Assembly: GCA_003402285.1 (NCBI GenBank)
Contig: QFXG01000007.1
Location: 1-64,000 of the forward strand
Length of the DNA: 64,000 bases
Source: Candidatus Nitrotoga sp. SPKER
GTDB taxonomy: Bacteria > Pseudomonadota > Gammaproteobacteria > Burkholderiales > Gallionellaceae
Reading direction: 5' to 3'
A program made the position numbers and the translations under genes. Positions 28,112 to 37,147 of the stretch are shown piece by piece. Positions within the stretch are counted from its first letter, which is position 1. Every line of letters starts with the position of its first letter. The notes beneath the pieces were generated by a model. The model did not search any database. It was not told the DNA's origin and was given only the letters and a program-made list of their open reading frames with translations.

Positions 28112-28123
28112 AAGCAGGAATGA
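26903..28123 (+). CDS. IS4-family (IS10 group) transposase
   Basis: A 406-residue DDE transposase. Catalytic residues fall at Asp97 (VIDWSD), Asp161 (ITDAGF) and Glu292 in the YAQRMQIEESFRDLK (YREK) motif, the same numbering as I recall for the Tn10 enzyme. KYNIKRIDRLLGN in the N-terminal DNA-binding part is also shared. The frame has no stop inside the element: the last three residues (KQE) and the TGA at 28121-28123 come from flanking DNA. All catalytic residues are present, so the protein may be active. Confidence 0.93.
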   Translation: MHAITILHRILSTSFPVIHAKRLVSLLAAVEAVVTGSRLTLSDMGRGLTGAVAVKYNIKRIDRLLGNVLLHTEVPTLYEAMAQQCLVGIAMPLIVIDWSDLTPDRHWQLLRASVAIEGRSMTLYEEVHPQSQATSPTVHKAFLTRLADILPTGCVPILITDAGFRGTWFKLVNRMGWHWIGRIRNRDMVSPANEDAWVGGKTLYARATAKAKSLGQYSYVRNHPMPCCLVLIKRASQKRHKKSRLGKRVHSSHSLKNGRAQSEPWLLAVSPSLAHLSARAVVAIYAQRMQIEESFRDLKSEQYGLEFSAGRTTQKDRLGVLLLVACLASFVLRLIGEVGKARQMEFQFQSNTRRSRPVLSVISLALQLLCNTGWRHSSHRSLEMPLRDCVMGIMRCNFEGRPQKQE

Positions 28124-28155
28124 TAGATTTAATTTTTTCATATATTCTTTTCACC

Positions 28156-28191
28156 AGAAGAAATGGCAAGCGTACGCTTGCCATTTCTTCT
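28156..28191. terminator. Perfect 36-bp palindrome, probable yceI terminator
   Basis: Arms of 18 bases (AGAAGAAATGGCAAGCGT and its complement) meet at a central GTAC with no spacer. The hairpin is 25 bases past the yceI stop on the minus strand. There is no strong T-tract on that side, so it could also be a protein-binding or replication-related palindrome, but position favours termination or mRNA protection. Confidence 0.55.
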
Positions 28192-28215
28192 GCGTTACAA
28201 ATAAAAATTTAAAAT

Positions 28216-28785
28216 CTAATCTTTATATGCTTCTACTTCAAACTCCATTTTTATATCATCCCCCACATTAGGCAGACCAAATTTCATGCCGAAATCTGAA
28301 CGCTTAATCTGGGCGATAGCATCCGCGCCACATAATTCTTTTTTATTCATCGGGTGATTAGCGCACTTGAAGGCAAGAATGGTGAGCGTTACCGGTTTGG
28401 TTACACCAAGCAGAGTAAGATTGCCTTCTACACTAACCGGAACATCACCCTTAAATTTGACTGCGGTCGATTTGTACGTAAGGTTGGGGAATTCAGCAAC
28501 ATTGAAGAAATCCGGTGAACGCAAATGGTCATCACGTTTACCAAAACCAGTGTTGATAGAGGCTGCTTCAATGGTGACATCCACCGACCCAGTCTTTGCA
28601 GTACGATTGAAAGTGAGTTTGCCGCTACTTTTATCGAAACGGCCATGCATGGTAGAAAAACCCAAATGACTGACACTGAAATGTGCAAAGCTATGTTGAG
28701 GATCCATACTATAAGAATCTGCAGCATGAGCAACGACTGGCAAACTTACCAAAAATAATGCGGCAATGATATTTTGTTTAAGCAT
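28216..28785 (-). CDS. YceI family periplasmic protein
   Basis: A 189-residue exported lipocalin-like protein with a signal peptide (residues 1-21, ending AHA). The family text YSMDPQHSFAHFSVSHLGFSTMHGRF, then GKRDDHLRSPDFFNVAEFPNLTY and LLGVTKPVTLTI, is clear. YceI proteins bind polyisoprenoid lipids in the periplasm. A Cys pair (FKCANHPMNKKELCG) is in a loop found in many betaproteobacterial members. AGGAGA precedes the ATG. Confidence 0.94.
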   Translation of the reverse strand: MLKQNIIAALFLVSLPVVAHAADSYSMDPQHSFAHFSVSHLGFSTMHGRFDKSSGKLTFNRTAKTGSVDVTIEAASINTGFGKRDDHLRSPDFFNVAEFPNLTYKSTAVKFKGDVPVSVEGNLTLLGVTKPVTLTILAFKCANHPMNKKELCGADAIAQIKRSDFGMKFGLPNVGDDIKMEFEVEAYKD

Positions 28786-29112
28786 AGTGTTCTCCTTAAA
28801 TATTAGAAAAAGTGGCGCACAGACCGCATGTTAATTTTAAAGATTACGCCTGCCGCACACATTTTAAAGCAACAACAAAAAAATTTTACCACCCGGCCAA
28901 TCATGAAACAATTGTTTGATACATTTGTTTACAATTTTTAACCTGTCCTTAAAATCAAAAACTCGCAAACACTACCTGTTGAATAATAACAACTAATCAA
29001 ACTCGCTCTGACGATCACATCAGCACGAGCACCAGTCACTTAAGAGCGGGAATTTATAAATAATTTCAGCGCACCAAAAAACTGAATCAGCATTAGTGAA
29101 GCAAGCACTTGC
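28786..29112. other. AT-rich intergenic region
   Basis: These 327 bases hold the yceI promoter on the right-hand side of that gene and the end of the TPM gene run. I see no gene, repeat or clear hairpin. Confidence 0.5.
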
Positions 29113-29610
29113 TCATAAGAGTATTGGCTTATCTAACAGTTCATTCACCAAAGTAGCTTTTTTCGGGAAATACCGCTGTAAATGGCTACTTACAGCATGA
29201 ATTCCCTTGATTACCCCCACTTCAAACTTGCCCAGCCGAAATGCCGATTCCATTTCAAGACAAATTTCTTCCCAGCCAGCCTTGCCAAGATTAACGTGTA
29301 TCCCACGGTCAGCAACAATTTCCACGTCACGATCAGCAAGCAGCAAATAAATCAAGACTCCATTATTATGCTCGGTGTCCCATATTCTCAATTGCGAAAA
29401 CATATCAATAGCCCGTTCACTTGCAGTCTGATTACGCCAGAGAGCGACAAAATCGAGCGATGCTTCAACCGCAAAGCGGACTTGCCCTGCATGTTTGGCT
29501 TCGGCTTCATGAATCGCCTGCTCAATGGCGTGCAGCGAATGTTCGGGGAACGCAGACCTCACCGCCATGCTGCCCGTAATTAAATGCTTAATGATGCGCT
29601 GAATAGCCAT
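29113..29610 (-). CDS. TPM-domain protein, short form
   Basis: A 165-residue soluble protein of the TPM (TLP18.3/Psb32/MOLO-1) fold. Recognisable parts are AIHEAEAKHAGQVRFAVEASLD, the NGVLIYLLLADRDVEIVADRGIH strand-loop and a KFEVGVIKGIHAVSSHL helix. It lacks a signal peptide, which suggests a cytoplasmic or membrane-associated place. It is the last gene in lemA-TPM-TPM, and its ATG directly follows the stop of the preceding TPM gene. Confidence 0.85.
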   Translation of the reverse strand: MAIQRIIKHLITGSMAVRSAFPEHSLHAIEQAIHEAEAKHAGQVRFAVEASLDFVALWRNQTASERAIDMFSQLRIWDTEHNNGVLIYLLLADRDVEIVADRGIHVNLGKAGWEEICLEMESAFRLGKFEVGVIKGIHAVSSHLQRYFPKKATLVNELLDKPILL

Positions 29611-30453
29611 TTACCATCGCCCCGATGCACCTCCGCCGCCGAAACCACCGCCTCCGCCACCAAATCCACCCCCTCCACCAAACCCTCCTTGGCCGAAACT
29701 ACCGCCTCCCAAAGAGCCATGCCCACCACCGATCAACGTAAAAATAAATGCGATGGTACCCACAATCCCAGCTATTAAAATAGGAGCGACGATTAACCAA
29801 GCGAGTATAGCGGTAACAAAACCAATGATAATCGCCGCAGGTAGCCGTCCTAAGAGTTTGCGCAGCACACCGCCCACCACAATCGCCAGCATAAAACCGA
29901 TAAACAACAACGACTCAAGATTTTTAAAACTTCCTGATATTGCACTACGCTCACGTGGGGGCGGGAGTGATTCATTTTCAATTATCGCCAGTATTTGTTC
30001 AATCCCCGTTGCAATACCCGCATAGTAATTTCCAAGCTTAAAGTGCGGAGTGATCGTCTCGGCAATAATACGCTTCGTAACAGCATCGGGCAGCACACCT
30101 TCCAGACCGTAGCCGACTTCAATACGCAATGCGCGATCATCCTTGGCAATGAGCAGTAATAGACCATCATCAATCCCCTTGCGCCCAAGTTTCCAAGCTT
30201 CCACAACCCGAATACCGTATTGTTCAATCGTTTCTGGTTGGGTAGTTGGAATCAACAGCACAGCAACTTGCGCACCTTTTTTCGCTTCAAATTGGGCGAG
30301 GCGGATTTCAAGCTGTTGTTTTTGGGCGGTATCGAGGGTACTGGTTAAATCAATTACGCGTGCGCTTAATGACGGCACTACTACTTCTGCGTGCGCTAAA
30401 CTGCTTAAACATACCAGTAAAAGCAGCAGGACTGGCGCCCAGAATCGCACCAT
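29611..30453 (-). CDS. TPM-domain membrane protein (YgcG family)
   Basis: A 280-residue protein with a signal peptide (residues 1-22), a periplasmic TPM domain (VIDLTSTLDTAQKQQLEIRLAQFE, then DDGLLLLIAKDDRALRIEVGYGLEG), two membrane helices (about 180-240) and a Gly-rich tail with repeats of GGGGFGG ending SGRW. The start at 30453 fits the signal peptide; the frame is open upstream to 30495 but would overlap lemA. Partners of lemA in this arrangement are common, and the role is probably in envelope maintenance. Confidence 0.9.
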   Translation of the reverse strand: MVRFWAPVLLLLLVCLSSLAHAEVVVPSLSARVIDLTSTLDTAQKQQLEIRLAQFEAKKGAQVAVLLIPTTQPETIEQYGIRVVEAWKLGRKGIDDGLLLLIAKDDRALRIEVGYGLEGVLPDAVTKRIIAETITPHFKLGNYYAGIATGIEQILAIIENESLPPPRERSAISGSFKNLESLLFIGFMLAIVVGGVLRKLLGRLPAAIIIGFVTAILAWLIVAPILIAGIVGTIAFIFTLIGGGHGSLGGGSFGQGGFGGGGGFGGGGGGFGGGGASGRW

Positions 30454-30454
30454 A

Positions 30455-31069
30455 TTACTTAGCAGGCAATACTTGACCAGACGCGCTGAAATCAACTGTC
30501 GGCGACTTGGAAATTTCTTTCTCGTTTTCGACTGTGAACGACGGTTTGATCTTAAATCCGAACATTATCGCGGTTAAATTGCCGGGGAAAGAACGCACAG
30601 CAATATTATAATCCTGCACCGTTTTAATGTATCGGTTACGCGCCACAGTAATGCGATTTTCCGTACCTTCAAGCTGTGCTTGCAAATCGCGAAAGTTAGC
30701 GTCAGATTTTAACTGTGGATAATTTTCGCTTACCACCAACAGACGGCTTAATGCCGAAGTCATTTCACTTTGGGCAGCTTGAAATTTGGCAAAAGCTTGT
30801 TCGTCATTAATAAGCTCGGGTGTAGCCTGAATGCCACCGACCTTAGCCCGTGCATTGGTTACACCCAATAACACTGCTTGCTCCTGTGCGGCATAGCCTT
30901 TGACTGTATTAACCAAATTGGGTATCAAATCAGCTCGACGCTGATATTGGTTGAGCACTTCAGCCCAACTTGCCTTGATTTGCTCATCGGTTGATTGCAG
31001 TGTGTTGTAGCCACAACCGCTTAAAGCCAGTGTGGCAAGACAAGCCAAGAATAATAACCCAATACGCAT
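30455..31069 (-). CDS. lemA: LemA family lipoprotein
   Basis: A 204-residue protein with a lipoprotein signal (LATLALSGCGYN) and a long helical body. The family signature NQYQRRADLIPNLVNTVKGYAAQE and the later YPQLKSDANFRDLQAQLEGTENRI are clear. The function is not established. It heads the operon with two TPM-domain genes, and ATG is preceded by GGAGAG. Confidence 0.94.
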   Translation of the reverse strand: MRIGLLFLACLATLALSGCGYNTLQSTDEQIKASWAEVLNQYQRRADLIPNLVNTVKGYAAQEQAVLLGVTNARAKVGGIQATPELINDEQAFAKFQAAQSEMTSALSRLLVVSENYPQLKSDANFRDLQAQLEGTENRITVARNRYIKTVQDYNIAVRSFPGNLTAIMFGFKIKPSFTVENEKEISKSPTVDFSASGQVLPAK

Positions 31070-31311
31070 GATGCTCTCCTCATCAAAAGATTACGGAAAA
31101 AATTTTAACTTGCCCATTTCAAGTGGTACATCTTACGCTAAGGATTACTATACGTCTGAATGAAGTTGACAGCAATTAGCAACAACCATTGTCAATCCAG
31201 ATAAATTATGTTTACATCCAAAATGTTAAACTTAGCCTCTGATACTGATAGCTGCAATCGAATGCAGCTTCCCAAAACAAGCATCGAGTAAATCAACAAA
31301 GTGAGGTGGAT

Positions 31312-32043
31312 ATGAAACAGTCAGGATTTATTATTACCATAACCGTACTGATGTTATCGGCATGCGGAAATAAGAGCGAAAAAGAGTCTACTGCAGTCCC
31401 AGTATCACCCCCTTTAGCTGAGCACAACACTACCGTTATCACCAACCCATCAATAGCCTCTCCCGCAAAAGACAAAGTGTCAGAAACGTCGCTGCCAGAA
31501 TCGACGCTCGCTGCTTCCACGGCTACTACGCAGACAGATAGCAAACCACCAAAGGCGAATAACAATATAAAGGACGGGTCATCTAGCGGTAAAAAAGTGC
31601 TAAACGTCGAACAAAGCGCTCCTGTTATTACCGAACAACCCATCATACCTTCACCCACAGTAAAACAGGCACCGGAAAAAGCAGTGCTAGAATCTTCTAA
31701 CCTCAAACCCTCTTCTCCTGCAAAGACCGAAATACCACTTGCGGTGAACAAAGGCGCGGAGAGCGGGGCTCTAAATCGGGAGGAAGGGCTAACCTTAGCT
31801 AACAAAAGCGGCTGCCTGGCCTGTCACAAGATCGAAACCAAGTTAATTGGCCCCGCATGGCGCGACGTAAGCAAACGCTACAACGGAGATACTGGTGCCA
31901 AGGCGCGTCTGATTACAAAGGTAAAAATAGGCGGCAAAGGCAATTGGACAGATGTAACAGGTGGAATCGCCATGCCCCCTTATTCTCCCCGAGTATCGGA
32001 TGAAAATATCGAGAAATTGGTGACATTTATACTGTCCCAATGA
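31312..32043 (+). CDS. Lipoprotein with C-terminal cytochrome c domain
   Basis: A 243-residue protein. The signal has a lipobox (MLSACG). A low-complexity Ser/Thr/Pro/Lys linker (about 25-160) joins it to a small cytochrome c of the c-551 type: KSGCLACHK binds heme, GPAWRDV follows as usual, and AMPPYSP supplies the axial Met. ATG 31312 is chosen because GAGG lies five bases before it, over a GTG six bases upstream. It is probably a tethered electron carrier of the inner or outer membrane. Confidence 0.9.
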   Translation: MKQSGFIITITVLMLSACGNKSEKESTAVPVSPPLAEHNTTVITNPSIASPAKDKVSETSLPESTLAASTATTQTDSKPPKANNNIKDGSSSGKKVLNVEQSAPVITEQPIIPSPTVKQAPEKAVLESSNLKPSSPAKTEIPLAVNKGAESGALNREEGLTLANKSGCLACHKIETKLIGPAWRDVSKRYNGDTGAKARLITKVKIGGKGNWTDVTGGIAMPPYSPRVSDENIEKLVTFILSQ

Positions 32044-32217
32044 GCGATTGAGTGAACCTAGCCGTTGGTGTGACTATCCCCATAGGCACTTAACGCCGTC
32101 CGGAAAAGATATTTCTGGTGAAGTTTCGATATATGTAATCATCCCACATCGACAGCCAACAACAATTACATGAATTTGATTCGGTGATAACTCAGCTTAT
32201 AAAAATTATCATAAATA

Positions 32218-33168
32218 ATGGCGGGAACTAACCTTTTAACCCTAATCGATGACATCGCATCCATTCTGGACGATGTTGCTGCAATGAGCAAAGTCGCAGC
32301 TAAAAAAACTGCGGGGGTACTCGGGGATGATCTAGCACTTAACGCTCAACAAGTGTCGGGGGTTACGGCCAACCGTGAATTACCCGTTGTCTGGGCGGTT
32401 GCCGTAGGATCATTCAAAAACAAATTCATTTTGGTGCCTGCTGCAATCGCTATTAGCACCTTTATCCCCTGGGCAGTGACACCATTATTAATGTTAGGTG
32501 GAGCCTTCCTTTGTTATGAAGGATTTGAAAAACTTGCCCATAAGTTGGTGCAAAGCAAAACAAAAATCGATGTACATCAAATTGAACATATGGCGGCAAT
32601 GGTCAATCCTGACGTCGATATGGCCCATTTCGAGAAAGACAAAATTAAAGGAGCCATCCGTACTGACTTTATCCTGTCTGCTGAGATTATTGTGATTACG
32701 CTAGGAACGGTTGCAACGGAATCGTTTTGGAAACAGGTTGCAGTACTCACAACCATAGCCATCATCATGACCGTCGGTGTCTACGGCCTGGTGGCTGGGA
32801 TCGTTAAGCTGGACGATGGTGGAATTTACCTTAGTCAAAAAAATAGTGACCGCCTATTTGGCAAAACGCAGCGTTACATAGGAAACGCTATTTTGAAAAT
32901 TGCCCCTTACTTGATGAAGAGCCTATCCATCGTTGGCACTGTTGCCATGTTCATGGTAGGCGGGGGTATTCTTATCCATGGTATATCTGGTGCATCTGGA
33001 CTGATCCACAATTTAACCCATAGCGGCAACGGCATTATTGGTTCGCTGGTTAATATCGGGGCACCCGTACTACTAAATGTCTTGACTGGAATTGTAACTG
33101 GTGCAGTCATCCTCCTCGTTGTGACCACTGCGAAACGAATTTTTCTGATGGTTAAATCGCCGCCTTAA
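32218..33168 (+). CDS. DUF808 family membrane protein
   Basis: A 316-residue protein with several hydrophobic helices. It begins MAGTNLLTLIDDIASILDDVAAMSKVAAKKTAGVLGDDLALN, which is the family start, and carries a TPLLMLGGAFLCYEGFEKL segment. The function is unknown. It is monocistronic and convergent with queG. The ORF has no clear ribosome site. Confidence 0.94.
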   Translation: MAGTNLLTLIDDIASILDDVAAMSKVAAKKTAGVLGDDLALNAQQVSGVTANRELPVVWAVAVGSFKNKFILVPAAIAISTFIPWAVTPLLMLGGAFLCYEGFEKLAHKLVQSKTKIDVHQIEHMAAMVNPDVDMAHFEKDKIKGAIRTDFILSAEIIVITLGTVATESFWKQVAVLTTIAIIMTVGVYGLVAGIVKLDDGGIYLSQKNSDRLFGKTQRYIGNAILKIAPYLMKSLSIVGTVAMFMVGGGILIHGISGASGLIHNLTHSGNGIIGSLVNIGAPVLLNVLTGIVTGAVILLVVTTAKRIFLMVKSPP

Positions 33169-33195
33169 TTCCGCACGTACATCCACTCGCTTAGA

Positions 33196-34266
33196 TCAAC
33201 TTCCATGCTGCCCCAGTGCCCAAGCTACATGCTCGCGCACTAACGGAGATGCGTCCTGGGCACGGGCTTGCAGCGCAGCCAGCACTTCCATGCTGTTGGG
33301 CGCATTACCCAGTGCCACAGCGATGTTACGCAGCCATTGCTCATGGCCGATGCGGTAAACAGCACTGCCAGCAAATTTTTGATTGAACGTTTCCTCATCC
33401 CATCCAAACAATTCGGTTAATGCGACATCATCCAGCCCGTGCCGTGCAGCGAAATCCGGTTCAAGACTTTTATGCGCAAAACGATTCCATGGACATACCA
33501 TTTGACAATCGTCACAACCGTAGATGCGATTTCCGATAAGCGGGCGTAACGCTACAGGAATGCTACTTTTAAGTTCGATAGTCAAGTAAGAAATGCAGCG
33601 TCGTGCATCCAGCTTGTACGGCGCGATAATAGCCTGCGTCGGACACACTTGAACACACGCCATGCAAGTACCGCAATGTTCCGATTCCGGCTCATCAATG
33701 GGAAGTGGTAGATCGGTGTACAGCTCACCCAGGAAAAACCACGAACCATGATCACGCGACAACAACAACGTGTGCTTACCACGCCAGCCTAACCGAGCTT
33801 TATATGCCAACTCCACTTCCATTACCGGTGCACTGTCAGTAAATACGCGATAGCTGAAACCACCCACTTCAATGCGAATTTTTTGAACCAATTTTTCCAG
33901 GCGCTTTCGTAAAACTTTATGATAATCGCGTCCCAAAGCATAGCGGGAAATGAAAGCACGGGTGCCATCCTCTAACACTTCCCAACCGTCTTTAACAGTG
34001 GGTGGATAATAGTCCATACGCACCGAAATAACGCGCAGTGTGCCCGGAATTAATTCCGCCGGACGGGTACGTTTAGCGCCATGTTTTGCCATATAATCCA
34101 TCTCGCCATGGAAGCCTCGCGCAAGCCATTCCAGCAAACGCTCCTCGGCATCATGAAGATTGATATCAGCGATACCCACTGCCTGAAAGCCAAGCTCCCT
34201 ACCCCATTCTTTTATTTTGGCGGCTAGTGCGGTGTAATCCACAATTTGAGGTGTCTCGATTTGCAT
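33196..34266 (-). CDS. queG: Epoxyqueuosine reductase
   Basis: QueG reduces epoxyqueuosine to queuosine in tRNA, using a cobalamin and two [4Fe-4S] clusters. The 356-residue protein has the cluster motifs CGTCMACVQVCP and CDDCQMVCPWN, and a C-terminal HEAT-like tail. The cobalamin-binding N-terminal half (FSYRVFTDSAPVMEVELA) is typical. Its 5' end overlaps that of tsaE on the other strand, so the two share a divergent, overlapping start region. Confidence 0.96.
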   Translation of the reverse strand: MQIETPQIVDYTALAAKIKEWGRELGFQAVGIADINLHDAEERLLEWLARGFHGEMDYMAKHGAKRTRPAELIPGTLRVISVRMDYYPPTVKDGWEVLEDGTRAFISRYALGRDYHKVLRKRLEKLVQKIRIEVGGFSYRVFTDSAPVMEVELAYKARLGWRGKHTLLLSRDHGSWFFLGELYTDLPLPIDEPESEHCGTCMACVQVCPTQAIIAPYKLDARRCISYLTIELKSSIPVALRPLIGNRIYGCDDCQMVCPWNRFAHKSLEPDFAARHGLDDVALTELFGWDEETFNQKFAGSAVYRIGHEQWLRNIAVALGNAPNSMEVLAALQARAQDASPLVREHVAWALGQHGS

Positions 34267-34752
34267 AATCAGAATGATAGCCGAATAAACCTGCCGCTGG
34301 CCGATGAAGTCGCTACCGTTGCGTTTGCGGCACGACTCGCCCCAGGAATAAAACCTGGCATGGTGATTTATCTATATGGCAACTTGGGCGCCGGTAAAAC
34401 TACTTTAGTACGTGCACTGCTACATGCGATGGGTTATAGCGGACGGGTGAAAAGTCCCACCTATACTTTACTTGAGCTATATCAAGCTGGTGGGTTACAC
34501 TTGCGCCACTTTGATCTCTACCGCTTCCACGACGCAAGTGAATGGGATGCCGCAGGCTTCCGCGACGAATTTGACGGGCGGAATGTGTGCCTAGTGGAAT
34601 GGCCAGAAAAAGCGCACGGTCTTGTACCGCAAGCAGACATGGAAATCACACTCGCAATATCATCTACTGAAATAATAGGGAATGGTCGCAATATTGAAGT
34701 TCTTGCAATTTCACAGGCTGGCAGGGAATGCTTAAAAATATTGCAAAGTTAG
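34246..34752 (+). CDS. tsaE: tRNA threonylcarbamoyladenosine biosynthesis ATPase TsaE
   Basis: TsaE is the ATPase that supports the t6A-forming complex. The Walker A loop GNLGAGKTTLVRALL is followed by the KSPTYTLLELY motif and the HFDLYRF segment. Length is about 160 residues. The start is uncertain: the frame has TTG at 34246 and 34261 and no ATG before the conserved domain. It ends inside the amiC start (25-base overlap), a usual order in proteobacteria. Confidence 0.92.
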   Translation: MRCLDLHNQNDSRINLPLADEVATVAFAARLAPGIKPGMVIYLYGNLGAGKTTLVRALLHAMGYSGRVKSPTYTLLELYQAGGLHLRHFDLYRFHDASEWDAAGFRDEFDGRNVCLVEWPEKAHGLVPQADMEITLAISSTEIIGNGRNIEVLAISQAGRECLKILQS

Positions 34753-36056
34753 TCGTATTCAGCCTTTTGCTGTGGCTGCCCCACGCACAGGCAGCTATCG
34801 CCATCAGCTCTGCTCGCGTTTGGCCAGCACTGGAATACACTCGCCTAACGCTGGAATCAGCCAAACCGATCCGCTATGAACTGTTTTCCATTAGAAACCC
34901 TGATCGGCTGGTTATTGATCTAAAAGATGTCGAAACTAATGGTCCTCTTAATGAGCTGGTTAGTAAAATTCGCAGTGACGATCCTTACATAAAAAGTGTA
35001 CGCGTGGCCCGCTTCAAACCCGGCATAGCACGCTTGGTGTTCGACCTCAAATCCCAAGTCAAACCGCAATTATTCAACCTTCTGCCAGTGGCAAAATACA
35101 ACCACCGCTTGGTTCTTGATATCTACCCTGCTATTCCCCTGGATCCGATGATGGCACTATTGCAGGAGGAACCAGCATCGCGCACGATGGAGTCTGCCCC
35201 CACCATAAGCCCGTTGTCTCAAGAAACTGACTCAAAAAAATCCACCATAGCAAGTACGCCAACAACTCCACAGCCTATCATTAGATCCAACAAATCTACG
35301 GTACGCCTGCGACCCGAGATGAGCACAAGACCTCTCATCATTGCGATTGATGCCGGGCATGGCGGCGAAGATTCAGGCGCGAAAGGATACAATGACACAT
35401 ATGAAAAAAACGTTACACTGGCGATTGCGCGCAAACTGAAGGAGCTGATGGATGAGACCCCGGGTATGCATGGCGTATTAATTCGCGAGGGTGATTATTT
35501 CATTTCACTGAACGGGCGTGTACAAAAAGCGCGCCAAGTACGCGCCGACTTATTTATCTCTATCCATGCCGATGCTTTCGTTAAACCCCATGCACGTGGT
35601 TCCTCAGTGTTCGCCCTGTCCGAACGTGGTGCTACTAGCGCCAGCGCACGCTGGCTAGCAAAAAAAGAAAACGAAGCTGATTTAATTGGTGGCGTGAATC
35701 TCGCAGTAAAAGACCCCTATCTCGCGCGCACACTACTTGATCTTTCGCAAACAGCCACCATCAACGACAGCATGAAGCTGGCTAAACATGTGCTGGGTGA
35801 AATGGGCAACATCAATACATTACATGGCAACTCTGTTCAGCAAGCTGGTTTCGCCGTGCTGAAATCACCGGACATCCCTTCGATATTAATTGAGACTGCT
35901 TTCATCAGCAACCCCAGCGAAGAACTGCGCCTGAACGACAAGGACTATCAGGAGAAAATGGCGCGCGCCATTCTTAGTGGCATCAAAAGCTATTTCGCGA
36001 AAAATCCCGCGCTTTCAAAGCCTCTTTTAGTTCAGAATAAATTAACTTCCACTTAA
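34728..36056 (+). CDS. amiC: N-acetylmuramoyl-L-alanine amidase (AmiC type)
   Basis: A 442-residue periplasmic cell-wall hydrolase. A signal peptide covers residues 1-22 (ending AQA). An AMIN domain follows (about 25-130), which targets the septum. A Pro/Thr linker leads to the zinc Amidase_3 domain (about 200-430): IAIDAGHGGEDSGAKG, SIHADAF and the catalytic Glu in IETAFISNPSEE. It overlaps tsaE, so it is cotranscribed. Confidence 0.95.
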   Translation: MLKNIAKLVVFSLLLWLPHAQAAIAISSARVWPALEYTRLTLESAKPIRYELFSIRNPDRLVIDLKDVETNGPLNELVSKIRSDDPYIKSVRVARFKPGIARLVFDLKSQVKPQLFNLLPVAKYNHRLVLDIYPAIPLDPMMALLQEEPASRTMESAPTISPLSQETDSKKSTIASTPTTPQPIIRSNKSTVRLRPEMSTRPLIIAIDAGHGGEDSGAKGYNDTYEKNVTLAIARKLKELMDETPGMHGVLIREGDYFISLNGRVQKARQVRADLFISIHADAFVKPHARGSSVFALSERGATSASARWLAKKENEADLIGGVNLAVKDPYLARTLLDLSQTATINDSMKLAKHVLGEMGNINTLHGNSVQQAGFAVLKSPDIPSILIETAFISNPSEELRLNDKDYQEKMARAILSGIKSYFAKNPALSKPLLVQNKLTST

Positions 36057-36177
36057 CCCAAGCTTTCCATAAATTCCCGTGCTACGAAATACAGCATTTA
36101 CATGTTAGACAAAAATCGTCGACTTATACCATCCCTATTTATCTGATAGATAAATAGATAAAACAATAGCGAGCAAT

Positions 36178-37143
36178 GTGACAATCTACGATATATTTAA
36201 CGGCGATGCGGACGGTATTTGTGCTTTACATCAACTGCGTCTCGCTCATCCAGTTCAAAGCATTCTCGTCACAGGTGTAAAACGGGACATTTCATTACTG
36301 GCACAAATCCAGGCTGAAATCGGTGACCAAATTACTGTTTTGGATATTGCGATGAGCCAAAACCGGGAGGCCCTACTGCTAGCGTTGGATCGCGGAGCGC
36401 AAGTGCGATATTTTGACCACCATATTCCTGGCGACATTCCTGATCATCCTCAACTAACCACTTTTATCGACACCTGTCCAAACATCTGTACTAGCATGCT
36501 GGTGAACAAGCACCTTAACAATCAATTTTTAATCTGGGCAGTAGTGGCTGCATTTGGGGATAATATGCATGAATCGGCCATTCACGCATCAAAGACTCTG
36601 CAACTTACCGCTACCCAATTAGATGCACTGCAAAAACTGGGGGAATGCATCAACTACAATGCTTATGGAGAATCACTACAAGATTTGTATTTTCATCCAG
36701 CCGAGCTTTATCAAATAATGCATCATCATCGTGACCCGTTTACCTTTATCCATGAAGAACCCGCGTTTGAAACTTTGGAAAATGGCTATATTGCAGATAT
36801 TGCACTAGCCCAAAAACTAAAACCAGAAGTGGAAAACACCACCGGGGCAATTTATCTTCTTCCCGATGCACCATGGAGTCGACGCATCTCCGGCATATTC
36901 GGAAATCTCCTGGCCACAGCATTCCCTTTAAAAGCCCATGCTATATTGACCAAACACACTAATGGAGGATTCGTGGTTAGCGTACGCGCGCCATTAGCCA
37001 CAAAGAGTGGTGCCGATAAAGTATGTGAGCAGTTTGAAACGGGCGGAGGAAGAAAAGGGGCCGCTGGTATTAATTATCTGCCGGAAAATCAATTCGGCCG
37101 GTTCAATCAAATATTCAACACTACATTCAGTCACAATACTTAG
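36178..37143 (+). CDS. DHH family phosphoesterase
   Basis: A 321-residue protein of the DHH/DHHA1 superfamily, which includes NrnA-type pAp phosphatases/nanoRNases and c-di-nucleotide phosphodiesterases. The first metal motif FNGDADG is at residues 7-13, the DHH motif YFDHH at 78-82, and AAFGDN is a third. The C-terminal GGGRKGAAG is the DHHA1 substrate-binding loop. The start is GTG. It ends four bases before the sulfurylase-like/APS-kinase gene, so the two are one unit. Substrate is inferred, not shown. Confidence 0.88.
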   Translation: MTIYDIFNGDADGICALHQLRLAHPVQSILVTGVKRDISLLAQIQAEIGDQITVLDIAMSQNREALLLALDRGAQVRYFDHHIPGDIPDHPQLTTFIDTCPNICTSMLVNKHLNNQFLIWAVVAAFGDNMHESAIHASKTLQLTATQLDALQKLGECINYNAYGESLQDLYFHPAELYQIMHHHRDPFTFIHEEPAFETLENGYIADIALAQKLKPEVENTTGAIYLLPDAPWSRRISGIFGNLLATAFPLKAHAILTKHTNGGFVVSVRAPLATKSGADKVCEQFETGGGRKGAAGINYLPENQFGRFNQIFNTTFSHNT

Positions 37144-37147
37144 CGTA

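Noticed and set aside
37007-37147. Upstream extension of the APS-kinase fusion into the DHH gene
   Set aside because: The extra 47 residues are the DHH gene in another frame; ATG 37148 gives the family start.
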